From the NCBI RefSeq assembly GCF_008728515.1, contig NC_044979.1, positions 168,810,037 to 168,874,036 on the forward strand: DNA of 64,000 nucleotides, written 5' to 3'. Made by a program: the position numbers and the translations under genes. This DNA is from Papio anubis (taxonomy: Eukaryota > Chordata > Mammalia > Primates > Cercopithecidae). Within the stretch, counting starts at the first letter, position 1. The number at the start of each line of letters is the position of its first letter. The notes under the pieces are model-generated. The model made no database searches, was not told where the DNA came from, and saw nothing but the letters and a program-made list of their open reading frames with translations. Positions 26,225 through 32,229 of the stretch are shown here, in pieces.

Positions 26225-29200
26225 AACCAGGAGACTCAGCTGATACTGCTTCCTTGAGATTCAATACACCTTCCTTTGATCTCTCCTGTCCCCATTATCC
26301 CAGGAAAATCCAGAGTAGCTTCCAGCCCATTCTCATTAGTCCACTGGATCCAAAGTTTAGAGAGGTTCCCCTTCCCTCCAGCCTCCTTCTTGGCCCAACA
26401 GAGGAGCACCCCACCACCCTCCATCAGCTGCTCAAAACCCACAAGGGAAAATCCCAACAGGTCCACGCCAGGAGGTAGTGCAGCCACCCTCAGGTTCCAT
26501 TAAGTCATATCAGAAGGCTGAGTGTAGAAATGACACTAAGAGGGGTTCCATCTGGAGGGGAGTGGTTCAAGATGCAAAGCTTTAGAGAAGGTTCTCCATC
26601 TAATGATGAAGATTAAGAGCATTGGTGAACCTAGGAAGATGAAGAATGGAGAGTGGGAAACCAGCAGAGATTTCAGGAAACATACAGGGGCGTCTTCATT
26701 GTTCAAAGCACCGGAGAGACAAAGATTATCAGACTGTGGTCCCTGCCCTTTAGGAGCCCTGGCTACAGGTGACACAAACTGAGAAGAGTTGGTGTCCATT
26801 AAAAGTGAGAAGGCAGCTCTGTCTGATAGAACATATTGCAAGCCATGTGTATTTTAGATTTGCTAGTAACCACATTTTTTAAAAGTCCAAAGATTGGGCC
26901 GGGCACAGTGGCTCACGCCTGTAATCCCAGCACTCTGGGAGGCCGAAGCAGGAGGATCATGAAGTCAGGAGATTGAGACCATCCTGGCTAACACTGGGAA
27001 ACCCCGTCTCTCCTAAAAATACAAAAAATTAGCCAGGTGAGGTGGTGGGTGCCTGTAGTCCCAGCTACTCGGGAGGCTGAGGCAGGAGAATGGCGTGAAC
27101 CCGGAGGTGGAGCTTGCAGTGAGCCAAGATCACAGCACTGCACACCAGCCTGGACGACAGAGCAAGACTCTGTCTCAAAAAAAAAAAAAAAGACTGGCCA
27201 GGCACAGTGGCTCCCACCTGTAACCCTGGCACTTTGGAAGGCTGAGACAGGTGGATCACCTGAGATCAGGAGTTCAAGACCAGCCTGGCCAACATGGTGA
27301 AACCCCACCTCTACTAAAAATACAAAAATTAGCTGGGCATGGTGGCAGACACCTGTAGTCCCAGCTACTCAGGAGGCTGAGGCAGGAGAATCTCTGGAAC
27401 CCGGGAGGAAAAGGTTTCAGTGAGCCAAAACTGTGCCACTGCACTCCAACCTGGGCGACAAAGCGAGACTCCATCTCAAAAAAAAAAAAAAAAAAATCCT
27501 CGTTGGTATAGCAGTGAGTATCCCCACCTGTAGAAAAAAAGATAATAATAATAAATAATAAATCAAAAGAGGCCAGATGCCGTGACTTATGCCTGTAATC
27601 CCAGCACTTTGGGAGGCTGAGGTGGTGGATTACTTGAGGTCAGGAGTTCGAGACTAGCCTGGCCAACATGGTGAAACCCCCTTCTCTACTAAAATACAAA
27701 AATTAGCCAGGCATGGTCATAGGCACCTATAATCCCAGTTACCGGGGAGGCTGAGGCAGGAGAATCGCTTGAACCCAGGAGTCGGAGGTTGCAGTGAGCC
27801 GAGATCACACCACTGCACTCCAGCCTGGGCGACAGAGCAAGACTCCATTTCAAAAAAAAAAAAGTCAAAAGAAACAGGTGAAATTAACATTAATAATATA
27901 TTTTATATAAGCCAGTATATCTAAAATAGCATCATTTCAATAAGTGGTCAATATTTTTAAAAATGATTGAGATATTTTACATTCTATTTTTCATACAGTC
28001 TTTGAAATCTGGTATATAATTTCCACTTACAGCAACATATCGACTCAAACTAGCCATAGTTCAGGTGGTCGGTAGTGCTGAAATCCAGGGCCCTGTGGGA
28101 TGCTGGGGAGCACCAGAGGGCCCCTAACTCAGCCAGAGGACACATGGGAGATTCTGTTTGTTATTCCAAGACACATTTATCCAGGGCCTGTGACATGCCT
28201 GCTTCCTAGAGGTGTGACAGCCTCACCACATCATGATCAGAACAAAAATATTCCCTCCTGGTTGAAAAGAGGAACTATTAGAAGGTGACATGTGATCACT
28301 TAGCAAATGAGTTGCGTATTTATTGTCAACGTATGTTTTTAATCGTGGCAGAATAGACATAACATAAAATGTATCACCTTAATCCTCTTTAAGAGTACAA
28401 TTCAGTGGCATTAAGCACATTCATCTGTCTGTGTAGCCATCACCACCATCCATCTCCAGACTTTTTTCATCTTTCAAAACCAAAGCTCTCTACCCATTAA
28501 ACAGTAACTCCTTCTTCTCCCCACCCAAGGCCCCGGCAGCCACCACCACTCTGTGTGCCTTAATGAAATTGACTAGTCTAGGTCCCTCATATAAGCGGAA
28601 TTATACAGTATTTGTCTTTTCATGTCTGGCTGACTTCACTTGGCATAATGTCTTTCTTTTTTTTTTTTTTTGCGAGATGAAGTCTCTTTCTGTCACCCAG
28701 CCTGGAGTGCAATGGCGCAATCTCAGCTCACTGCAACCTCCGCCTCCAGGGTTCAAGCAATTCTTCTGCCTCAGCCTCCCAAATAGCTGGGATTACAGGT
28801 GCCCGCCACCACACCGGGCCCTTCACTTGGCATAATGTCTTTAAAGTTCATCCCTGTTTAGCAGGTGTCAGAACTATTCTGTATAAGGCTGAATGACATT
28901 CCATTGTGTGTATAGACCACACTTCACTCCTCCATCCATTGGTGGGTGGAAACTTGGGCTGCTTCCAGCCTTTCAGCTATTATGAAAATGCCTCTGTGAA
29001 CAGGATGTACAAATATCTCTTCAACACCCTGTTTTCAGTTCTTTAGAATAAATACCTAAGAGTGGAGTTACTAGATCAGATGGTAATTCTATTTTTATTT
29101 TTTGAGGAACCATCATACTGTTGTCACTTTCTTTTTTTTTTTTTCCAGAAGGAGTCTTGCTCTGTCACCCAGGCTGGAGTACAGTGGCACAATCTTGGCT

Positions 29201-30703
29201 CACTGCAACCTCCACTTCCCAGATTCAAGGGATTCTCCTGCCTCAGCCTCCTGAGTAGCTAGGATTACAGGCACTCACCACCACGCCCAGCTAATTTTTT
29301 TTTTTTTTTTTTTCTTTTTTGTATTTTCAGTAGAGATGGGGTTTCACCACGTTGGTTGGCCAGGCTGGTCTCAAACTCCTGACCTCAGGTGATCCGCCCA
29401 CCTCGGCCTCCCAAAGTGCTGGGATTACAAATGTGAGCCACTGTGCCACACTTTTTAAAATAGCCTTTTTAGGGGGGTACGGTGGCTCACACCTGTAATC
29501 CCAGCACTTTGGGAGGCCAAGGTGGGCGGATCACCTGAGGTCAGGAATTTGAGACTAGCCTGGTCAACATGATGAAGCCCTGTCTCTACTGAAAATACAA
29601 AAAATGGCCGGGCATGGTAGTGCACACCTATAGTGCCAGCTACCTGGGAGGATGAGGCACAAGAATCGCTTGAACCTGAGAGGCAGAGGTTGCAGTGAGT
29701 CAAGATCACGCCACTGCACTCCAGCCTGGGCGACAGAATGCGAATCTGTCTCACATTTAAAAAAAAATAATTAATTAATTTAAATAAAAGAGCATTTTTG
29801 GCCAGACATGGTGGCTCATACCTGTAATCCCAGCACTTTGGGATGCTGAGATGGAGGGATCACTTGAGCCCAGGAGTTGAAGACCAGCCTGGGCAACTTG
29901 GTGAGACCTCATCTCTAATCTCTACAAAAAAAAAAAAAAGAACTAGCTGGGCATGGTGGCACATGCCTGTAATCCCAGCTACTCAGAAGTCTTAGGTGGG
30001 AAAATCGCTTGAGCCAAGAAGGTCAAGGCTGCAGTGAGCCATGATCGCACCACTGCACTCCAGCCTGGGCGACCCAGCATGACCCTGTCTCAAAAAATAA
30101 AATAAAACAGGCTGGGTGCAGTGGCTCATACCTGTAATCCCAGCACTTTGGGAGGCCGAGGCAGGTGCATTGCCTGAGGTCAGGAGTTCAAGACCAGCCT
30201 GGCCAACATGGTGAAATCCCATCTATACTAAAAATACAAAACTCAGCCGGGTGTGGTAGCACATGCCTGTAATCTCAGCTACTTGGGAGGCTGAGGCAGG
30301 AGAATTGCTTGAGGCTGGGAGGCTGAGGTTGCAGTGAGCTGAGATCGTGCCACTGCACTCCAGCCTGGGTGACAGAGCAAGACTCCATCTCAAAAAAAAT
30401 GAAATAAACATTTAAAAAATAAATAAATAAAATAAATTTTCCAGCCAGGAGTTCTGTGAAAAAATATTTGTAAACCTAGAAAAAGAAATGGAGAAAATTG
30501 ATCATTAACTGTCCTCTTTCCCTCCACAGTTTTTGGGCCATCCTCATCATAACACACTTCTGTTTTTCTCCTTTCCATTCTCGGATGAGAATGATGTTTT
30601 TGACAAGCTAAGTGTCATTGCAGAAGACTCTGAGAGCAGCAAGCAGAATCCTGATGACAGCTGCAGCCTCGGGACCCCGCCTGGGCAGGGACCCCAGAGC
30701 TAG
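576..30703 (+). CDS. IL10RB: Interleukin-10 receptor subunit beta (join of 7 exons)
   Basis: Accessory receptor chain shared by IL-10, IL-22, IL-26 and interferon-lambda. It pairs with a ligand-specific chain at the plasma membrane and signals through TYK2 and STATs. The coding join is 576-624, 2464-2587, 7643-7800, 11390-11556, 14707-14854, 19893-20050 and 30530-30703: 978 nt, 325 residues, the human length. Every junction is GT-AG; intron phases are 1-2-1-0-1-0, the class II cytokine receptor pattern. Residues 1-19 are the signal peptide; two fibronectin III domains follow (about 20-110 and 111-215), with cysteine pairs C66/C74 and C188/C209. A membrane segment spans about 221-249, ending in the basic residues K250-K251, and the tail is short (about 76 residues). 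The start ATG has G at +4. No frameshift or stop is seen. Sequons are N49, N102, N161 and N199; the human N68 site is lost. The gene lies head-to-tail upstream of IFNAR1. Confidence 0.97.
625..1577. other. IL10RB intron 1, unique 5' part
   Basis: CpG density decays through this stretch. No repeat or exon recognised; short open frames on both strands lack family resemblance. Confidence 0.6.
1578..1907 (-). mobile_element. Alu (antisense), intron 1
   Basis: Starts with an interrupted T-rich tail (1578-1626), then the reverse complement of a full Alu, ending in a degraded gcctggcc. Confidence 0.9.
1908..2463. other. IL10RB intron 1, 3' part
   Basis: Unassigned sequence between the Alu and exon 2. 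A weak open frame of 162 codons overlaps it, but nothing supports it as coding. Confidence 0.5.
2464..2587 (+). CDS. IL10RB: IL10RB exon 2: first half of FNIII domain 1
   Basis: Encodes ALGMVPPPENVRMNSVNF and onward to QYL. Acceptor tttcatag ends at 2463; donor gtgggt starts at 2588, phase 2. It contains K47, a position known to vary as K/E in humans, and the N49-L-T glycosylation sequon. Joined to exon 1 it restores an unbroken frame. Confidence 0.96.
2588..3636. other. IL10RB intron 2, unassigned part
   Basis: About 1 kb with no recognised repeat, RNA or exon. Confidence 0.5.
3637..4300. mobile_element. Old L1M-type fragment split by an Alu
   Basis: Text on both sides of the Alu at 3716-4012 (ttccagacttaaagaatat on the left; tttcagtgtgtatttcacaa on the right) resembles the 3' region of old L1 elements. 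The two parts join cleanly at the target-site duplication. The subfamily is not assigned. Confidence 0.55.
3716..4012 (-). mobile_element. Full-length Alu (antisense)
   Basis: Flanked by a perfect 12-base target-site duplication, ccagattcacca, at 3704-3715 and 4013-4024. It starts with a T tract of about 25 bases and is AluY/S-like. Confidence 0.95.
4446..4755 (-). mobile_element. Alu (antisense), first of a tandem pair
   Basis: Full-length, AluY-like (gctccacctcccaggttcac, gatctcctgacctcgtgatc). Directly abuts a second antisense Alu. The pair as a whole is flanked by similar text, atgctgtgctttt near 4419 and atgccgtgctttt near 5054. Confidence 0.92.
4756..5052 (-). mobile_element. Alu (antisense), second of a tandem pair
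   Basis: Full-length, older AluS-like copy. Its short T tract (4756-4766) directly follows the 5' end of the neighbouring Alu, so one copy probably inserted into the tail of the other. Confidence 0.92.
5053..5527. other. Intron 2 stretch without recognised element
   Basis: Contains a direct duplication of a 13-base gtgacttcatgaa-like unit near 5127-5152; otherwise unassigned. Confidence 0.45.
5528..5831 (+). mobile_element. Full-length Alu
   Basis: Target-site duplication aacctagtgaa at 5517-5527 and 5832-5842. AluS-like with an A tail of about 15. Confidence 0.95.
5921..6062 (+). mobile_element. Partial Alu (left arm)
   Basis: Matches the Alu left monomer and the start of the linker (aattttttttttaattagcc), then stops. 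Old and diverged. Confidence 0.75.
6063..6545. other. Intron 2 stretch, unassigned
   Basis: No recognised gene or repeat except a TTTTA/AAATT-rich simple tract near 6510-6545. Confidence 0.45.
6546..6748 (-). mobile_element. Truncated old Alu (antisense)
   Basis: Diverged AluJ-like text from gagaccgtctcactctg to cattgtccagg, lacking its 5' portion. It is cut off where the Tigger sequence begins. Confidence 0.8.
6749..7182 (-). mobile_element. Tigger1-type (pogo/TcMar) DNA transposon fragment
   Basis: The right end, cacaataaaacgaggtatg, matches the Tigger1 terminal inverted repeat. The left part, read on the minus strand, encodes a KLQMIKLSEEG-like helix from the transposase DNA-binding domain. 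The join cagcttttgg/aatagggaggccc shows an internal deletion relative to the consensus as I recall it. It is a dead fossil; strand refers to the transposase reading direction. Confidence 0.8.
7183..7642. other. Intron 2 end, unassigned
   Basis: AT-rich text before exon 3 with no recognised element. Confidence 0.45.
7643..7800 (+). CDS. IL10RB: IL10RB exon 3: second half of FNIII domain 1
   Basis: Encodes YRIFQDRCTSTTLTECDF through VNITFCPVDD. Acceptor tgtgtag ends at 7642; donor gtaagc at 7801, phase 1. It carries C66, C74 and C106 and the N102-I-T sequon. Position 68 is Ser (codon agt), which removes the N-x-T sequon present in the human protein as I remember it. Confidence 0.96.
7801..8286. 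other. Intron 3 start, unassigned
   Basis: Unique-looking intronic sequence without recognised repeat or exon. Confidence 0.5.
8307..8380 (+). mobile_element. Very short 5'-truncated Alu with exact target duplication
   Basis: Only the last ~74 bases of Alu are present (from gcagagattgcagtgagcc to the A tail). They are flanked by an identical 20-base direct repeat at 8287-8306 and 8381-8400, so this is a genuine retrotransposition event rather than a later deletion. Confidence 0.9.
8599..9246 (+). mobile_element. Old Alu interrupted by a younger Alu
   Basis: Alu left arm at 8599-8679 and remainder at 9001-9246, with a central A tract of about 27 bases near 9055-9083. Outer duplication is aagaattgtttct (8586-8598) against aagaactgtctct (9247-9259). 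Confidence 0.9.
8680..9000 (-). mobile_element. Alu (antisense) nested in another Alu
   Basis: Full-length AluS-like copy with a CTTT-rich tail. Its target duplication, agcccaggaattt (8666-8678) and agcctaggaattt (9004-9016), lies inside the outer Alu. Confidence 0.92.
9431..9726 (-). mobile_element. AluY, Old World monkey type (antisense, 5'-truncated)
   Basis: Near-consensus AluY with ggccggatctcagctc and cggctagtttttttgtattt, changes I associate with cercopithecoid AluY. It ends at gctgggattacag, lacking the first ~25 bases of the element. Confidence 0.88.
9727..10590. other. Intron 3 stretch with ancient repeat remnants
   Basis: About 9905-9990 resembles a MIR core (gtcatgagtggccgagcaag, then gattcagacccaagctc). 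About 10290-10575 resembles an old mammal-wide LINE-type repeat (aatgaacgagacaaaatcc, then ttgccctcatggagc). Both are too diverged to name with confidence. Confidence 0.45.
10591..10889 (+). mobile_element. AluY, Old World monkey type
   Basis: Target duplication gcattcag at 10583-10590 and 10891-10898. It has the gagatccggccactgcactc and aactagccaggcgtgatggc variants. Confidence 0.93.
10960..11240 (+). mobile_element. L1M ORF2 fragment
   Basis: The segment around ataaatataagtggactaaa and aaagacaaagattatcagat resembles the reverse-transcriptase region of old L1 ORF2. No reading frame survives. Confidence 0.6.
11390..11556 (+). CDS. IL10RB: IL10RB exon 4: first half of FNIII domain 2
   Basis: Encodes IIGPPGMQVEVLADSLHM through YWKNGTDEK. 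Acceptor tgcttag ends at 11389; donor gtaagc at 11557, phase 0. Includes the N161-G-T sequon. The peptide matches human residues 112-166 as I remember them without obvious change. Confidence 0.96.
11557..12535. other. Intron 4 start, unassigned
   Basis: No recognised repeat or exon. Dinucleotide-rich AT stretch near 12320-12370. Confidence 0.5.
12540..12850 (-). mobile_element. MaLR-type solo LTR (antisense, degraded)
   Basis: Begins ttcttagtccattcctgctg and runs through acagactgggtaacttataa and tctcacagttctgcaggctg. This is the reverse complement of the 3' part of MLT1/MST-type LTRs. No internal viral genes are present. Confidence 0.6.
12851..13200. other. Intron 4 stretch, unassigned
   Basis: No element recognised. 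Confidence 0.45.
13201..13382 (-). mobile_element. Partial Alu (antisense)
   Basis: Contains the right-arm half only, with a G-rich replacement of the T tract (ttttttggggggtggggttt); stops at gctaatttttgtat. Confidence 0.85.
13383..13861. other. Intron 4 stretch, unassigned
   Basis: No repeat, RNA gene or exon recognised. Confidence 0.45.
13862..14172 (+). mobile_element. Full-length Alu, left half of an inverted pair
   Basis: AluS-like with an (AAT)n-ended tail. It is followed after only ~18 bases by an antisense Alu. Confidence 0.9.
14190..14434 (-). mobile_element. Alu (antisense), right half of an inverted pair
   Basis: Starts with a TTTA repeat and then Alu in reverse, with an internal deletion near 14300. 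It ends 272 bases before exon 5. Confidence 0.88.
14707..14854 (+). CDS. IL10RB: IL10RB exon 5: second half of FNIII domain 2
   Basis: Encodes FQITPQYDFEVLRNLEPW through VCEKTTSD. Acceptor attactag ends at 14706; donor gtgagt at 14855, phase 1. It carries C188 and C209 and the GEWSEP motif that stands in for the WSxWS box. The stretch DRNKTGEW holds an N-K-T sequon at N199, where the human residue 201 is Ala as I recall. Confidence 0.96.
14855..15623. other. Intron 5 start, unassigned
   Basis: Unique, fairly GC-rich. Open frames of up to 125 codons here have no recognisable relatives. Confidence 0.5.
15624..15932 (+). mobile_element. Full-length Alu
   Basis: AluS-like with a pure A tail of about 28 bases (15906-15932). 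Confidence 0.92.
16162..16872 (+). mobile_element. MST/THE1-type MaLR solo LTR, split by an Alu
   Basis: Starts tgatatagtttggatgttgc, passes catgggggcctatttctcat and the polyadenylation-like taattaaacctcttttcttt, and ends near agcctgaaaca. An Alu sits at 16523-16820. It carries no viral genes. Confidence 0.75.
16523..16820 (-). mobile_element. Alu (antisense) inside the LTR
   Basis: Perfect 16-base target duplication ccagttttagttattt at 16507-16522 and 16821-16836. Confidence 0.95.
16873..18016. other. Intron 5, about 1.1 kb of unique DNA
   Basis: Repeat-free and fairly GC-rich from about 17440. This is the longest unique stretch in intron 5, but no specific motif supports a regulatory call. 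Confidence 0.5.
18017..18315 (+). mobile_element. Full-length old Alu
   Basis: AluJ/Sx-like. Flanks aaagggagaacgagg (18002-18016) and aaaaggagaatgagg (18316-18330) are a decayed target duplication. Confidence 0.92.
18316..18818. other. Intron 5 stretch, unassigned
   Basis: No recognised repeat or exon. Confidence 0.45.
18819..19143 (-). mobile_element. Alu (antisense)
   Basis: Perfect 15-base target duplication tagtgcaggggttcg at 18804-18818 and 19144-19158. Old AluJ/S-like copy. Confidence 0.94.
19195..19498 (-). mobile_element. Full-length young AluY, Old World monkey type
   Basis: Target duplication gtttctgtctttct at 19181-19194 and 19499-19512. It has a T tract of over 20 bases, very few mutations and the ggccggatctcagctc / cccggctagtttttt variants. 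It ends ~390 bases before exon 6. Confidence 0.95.
19513..19892. other. Intron 5 end
   Basis: Unique DNA leading to the exon 6 acceptor; nothing else recognised. Confidence 0.5.
19893..20050 (+). CDS. IL10RB: IL10RB exon 6: transmembrane segment and membrane-proximal tail
   Basis: Encodes the end of the ectodomain (ETVPS), a hydrophobic helix from W221 to about Y249, the basic stop-transfer residues KK and the membrane-proximal tail ending HLKE268. The juxtamembrane part is where JAK-family binding is expected for this receptor class. Acceptor ctggcag ends at 19892; donor gtaggt at 20051, phase 0. Confidence 0.96.
20156..20193 (+). repeat. (CA)19 microsatellite
   Basis: Uninterrupted dinucleotide repeat starting 105 bases after the exon 6 donor. 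Confidence 0.98.
20194..21574. other. Intron 6, unassigned GC-rich stretch
   Basis: No exon or family-level repeat recognised. Open frames on both strands (up to about 91 codons) are not supported. Confidence 0.5.
21575..22265 (+). mobile_element. hAT-type DNA transposon fossil split by Alu
   Basis: Left part ggcaaactttttcttaaagg, then gccaggtaaaaaatatttta; right part ataggccggatctgcctcat, then gggcc. These resemble a common hAT-Charlie-type MER element. The Alu block 21628-22080 is inserted between them. Confidence 0.6.
21628..22080 (+). mobile_element. Alu plus an extra right arm (trimeric)
   Basis: A full Alu (21628-21923) is followed straight after its A tail by another right-arm-like unit (about 21924-22080, from tacaaaaattagccaagcat). 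It could be unequal recombination or insertion of a truncated Alu into the tail. Confidence 0.85.
22630..23398 (-). mobile_element. MLT1-type MaLR LTR (antisense), split by Alu
   Basis: Starts tattagtttgtcagggctgc, runs through acagttctcgaggccagacg and tttccaaatacagtcacattct-like text, and resumes after the Alu as gcatatgaattttgtgggaa, then tagaattcaacc. This is the reverse complement of an MLT1-type LTR. It directly abuts the pol relic to its right, in the same orientation. Confidence 0.65.
23064..23357 (-). mobile_element. Alu (antisense) inside the LTR
   Basis: Full-length AluS-like copy ending gagccaccgcacctggcc. Confidence 0.92.
23400..24920 (-). pseudogene. Antisense ERVL-type (class III) pol relic
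   Basis: Three minus-strand open segments together look like the end of reverse transcriptase/connection, RNase H and the start of integrase of an ERVL-type retrovirus, in the right order. The 24377-24919 segment contains GWSLWQIPRAKSQRR; the 23809-24306 segment contains AELWAVGLVIPFTWKEK, typical of RNase H; the 23389-23793 segment contains AAECPTCLRQRSMLSP, the CxxC end of the integrase zinc domain. The frame is broken between segments and catalytic residues are not all present, so it is an ancient dead copy. No gag, env or matching flanking LTR pair is visible. Family is inferred from the general look of the motifs; I am confident it is retroviral pol, less so of the exact family. Confidence 0.75.
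24921..25330. other. Intron 6, possible extension of the pol relic
   Basis: GC-rich and Alu-free like its neighbour, with a minus-strand open frame at 25020-25277, but I cannot match it to a pol domain. It contains a repeated ctgggaagggcacag unit near 25092-25145. Confidence 0.4.
25331..25617 (+). mobile_element. Alu with small internal deletion
   Basis: The usual gctgggcatggtggc segment is missing between aaaattagcc and acgcctgtaattccagc. It is followed by a direct 16-base duplication, accacaatgaactaag, at 25619-25634 and 25636-25651. Confidence 0.9.
25652..26174. other. Intron 6 stretch, unassigned
   Basis: No recognised repeat or exon. Confidence 0.45.
26175..26222 (+). repeat. (GT)24 microsatellite
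   Basis: Uninterrupted dinucleotide repeat. It is complementary to the (CA)19 tract at 20156-20193 in the same intron. Confidence 0.98.
26223..26897. other. Intron 6 stretch, unassigned
   Basis: Nothing recognised with confidence. Confidence 0.45.
26898..27191 (+). mobile_element. Alu, first of three on the same strand
   Basis: AluY-like. Flanked by aaagattgg-like repeats at about 26889 and 27186. Confidence 0.9.
27196..27497 (+). mobile_element. Alu, second of three
   Basis: AluS-like. Begins just after the tail of the previous copy. Confidence 0.9.
27571..27862 (+). mobile_element. Alu, third of three
   Basis: AluS-like with tcaaaaga-type target duplication on both sides; preceded by an (ATA)n-rich spacer. 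Confidence 0.9.
27863..28329. other. Intron 6 stretch, unassigned
   Basis: AT-rich left part; no gene or named repeat recognised. Confidence 0.45.
28330..29127 (-). mobile_element. L1M 3' end (antisense), split by Alu
   Basis: Text such as acttcacttggcataatgtc, gaatgacattccattgtgtg and gatcagatggtaattctatt is the reverse complement of the end of L1 ORF2 and the 3' region in old L1M elements. A truncated Alu is inserted at 28656-28820. Confidence 0.8.
28656..28820 (-). mobile_element. 5'-truncated Alu with long exact target duplication
   Basis: Only the right arm of Alu is present. Identical 22-base repeats at 28634-28655 and 28821-28842 flank it, showing it inserted in truncated form. Confidence 0.93.
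29128..29452 (-). mobile_element. Alu (antisense)
   Basis: Full-length copy with an expanded inner T tract (29297-29320). It is followed after ~18 bases by a sense Alu, forming a head-to-head inverted pair. Confidence 0.9.
29471..29784 (+). mobile_element. Alu, first of three upstream of exon 7
   Basis: AluS-like, starting with a degraded ggggggtacggtggctc. Confidence 0.9.
29800..30104 (+). mobile_element. Alu, second of three upstream of exon 7
   Basis: Older AluJ/S-like copy (gagccaagaaggtcaaggct). Confidence 0.9.
30109..30440 (+). mobile_element. Alu, third of three upstream of exon 7
   Basis: AluS-like with a long A/T-rich (AAAT)n tail. It ends only ~90 bases before the exon 7 acceptor. 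Confidence 0.9.
30530..30703 (+). CDS. IL10RB: IL10RB exon 7 (coding part): cytoplasmic tail and stop
   Basis: Encodes FLGHPHHNTLLFFSFPFS through the acidic DENDVFDKLSVIAEDSE stretch to GQGPQS, then TAG at 30701-30703. Acceptor cctccacag ends at 30529, after a good pyrimidine tract. No tyrosine is present in this exon, as in the human protein. Confidence 0.96.
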   Translation, partial: FLGHPHHNTLLFFSFPFSDENDVFDKLSVIAEDSESSKQNPDDSCSLGTPPGQGPQS

Positions 30704-31555
30704 GCGCTGAGAAGGAAACACACTCGGCTGGGCACAGTGACGTGCTCCATCTCACATCTGCCTCAGTGAGGGATCAGGGCGGAAAACGAGGGCCAAGACC
30801 ATCTAAGCCAGCCCCACATCTAGAACTCCCAGACCCTGGACTTACCTAAGCAACCAAAGAGCTACATTTTAAAGGTTTGCTTGGCAAAAATATTCCATTT
30901 GGGAACTCACTGCCTTATAAAGGCTCTCGCGATGTTTTTAAAAGTTGGCCACTGAGAGTGTAATTTTCAGCCCCTTATATCACTAAAATAGGATCATGTT
31001 TTAATTGTGAGAAACAGGGCTGAGCGCAGTAGCTCACGCCTGTAATATCAGCACCTTGGGAGGTTGAGGCAGGCGAATCACCTGAGGGCAGGAGTTCAAG
31101 ACCAGCCTGGCCAACATGGTGAAAGCCTGTCTCTACTAAAAATGCAAAAATTAGCTGGGCGTGATGGCGCATGCCTGTAATCCCAGCTACTCAAGTGCCT
31201 GAGGCAGGAGAATTGCATGAATCCGTGAGGAGGAGGAGGTCGCAGTGAGCTGAGATAGCGGCAATGCACTCCAGCCTGGGTGACAAAGTGAGACTCCGTC
31301 TCAAAAAAAAAAATTGTGAGAAACAGAAATATTTAAAAATTTTAAATGAAGAATAAGAATGGAGATGTTGTAACATTCTACCAGATTATGGATAGATTGA
31401 TCTGAAAATCAACCTCAACTCAAGGGTGGTCAGCTCAATGCTTTCCAGAACACGGACTTTTGGATTCTTTGGGGTACTTTGACTGAATTTATTTTTCTAC
31501 CTATATATGTTTTATATGCTGCTGGTGCTCCATTAAAGTGTTACTCTGTGTGGCA
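30704..31555 (+). other. IL10RB: IL10RB 3' UTR
   Basis: Non-coding end of exon 7. It holds a complete sense-strand Alu at 31018-31311 and ends near an ATTAAA hexamer. Its length of about 850 bases fits the known size of the human transcript. The exact cleavage site is inferred, not seen. Confidence 0.8.
31018..31311 (+). mobile_element. Alu within the IL10RB 3' UTR
   Basis: Sense-oriented Alu flanked by a perfect 15-base duplication aattgtgagaaacag at 31003-31017 and 31312-31326. It is part of the mature mRNA if the polyadenylation call is right. Confidence 0.95.
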
Positions 31556-31575
31556 CTGTATGTGTTCATGATACA
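31532..31575 (+). terminator. IL10RB: IL10RB polyadenylation signal region
   Basis: ATTAAA at 31532-31537 is followed from about 31540 by a GT-rich stretch typical of a downstream element. There is no better hexamer between the stop codon and this site outside the Alu. Cleavage is expected at about 31550-31560. Confidence 0.75.
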
Positions 31576-31920
31576 TGATACTACCTGTGTGTAATTGTTA
31601 GATATACACAGTGTGAAAAAGGCTCTAGTTTGCCATCTTGATGTCCACTCATTCCACAAGTACTTCCTAGACCCTGCCTGCTATTGACCAGGCACTGTGC
31701 TAGGTACAAGGTCTGAGTTATCTGGGATCTCTCAGTCTAAAGCTTCAAAAACTAGATTTGCAGTCAAGGGCCAGATCTGTTATTTAAAAAAAAAAAACAA
31801 AACAAACCCTAGAAATAAAAAGTATAGTTGTGGAAGTTTGAAAAGCCAGGGGACAGGCTTAACAGCAGTTTAGACACAGCTGAGACTAATTTTGACTTTG
31901 AACTGAGCAAAAAAGGGAAT
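31560..31920. other. Flank just after IL10RB
   Basis: About 31650-31740 (tgaccaggcactgtgctagg) looks like a MIR or L2 remnant; the rest is unassigned. Confidence 0.45.
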
Positions 31921-31922
31921 CT

Positions 31923-32229
31923 CCAGGTACAATGGCTCACTTCTGTAATCCCAGCACTTTGGGAGGCTAAAGTGGGAGGATCACTTGGGCCCAGGAGTTG
32001 AGACCATTCCAGGCAACATGGTGAGACCCCCTTCTCTATAAGAAGTTTTAACATTAGGCACGGTGGCATGTGTCTACAGTCCCAGCTCCTCAGGAGGCTG
32101 AGGTGGGAGGATAGCTTGAGCCCAGGAGGTCAAGACTACAGTGAGCTATGTTCACCCCATTGCCCTCTGGCCCTGCCTGGGTGATGGAATGAGACCCTGT
32201 CTCAAAAAGAAAAAAAGAAAAGAAAAGGA
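31923..32229 (+). mobile_element. Old Alu (AluJ-like)
   Basis: Strongly diverged, with a purine-rich aaaaagaaaaaaagaaaag tail. Confidence 0.88.
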
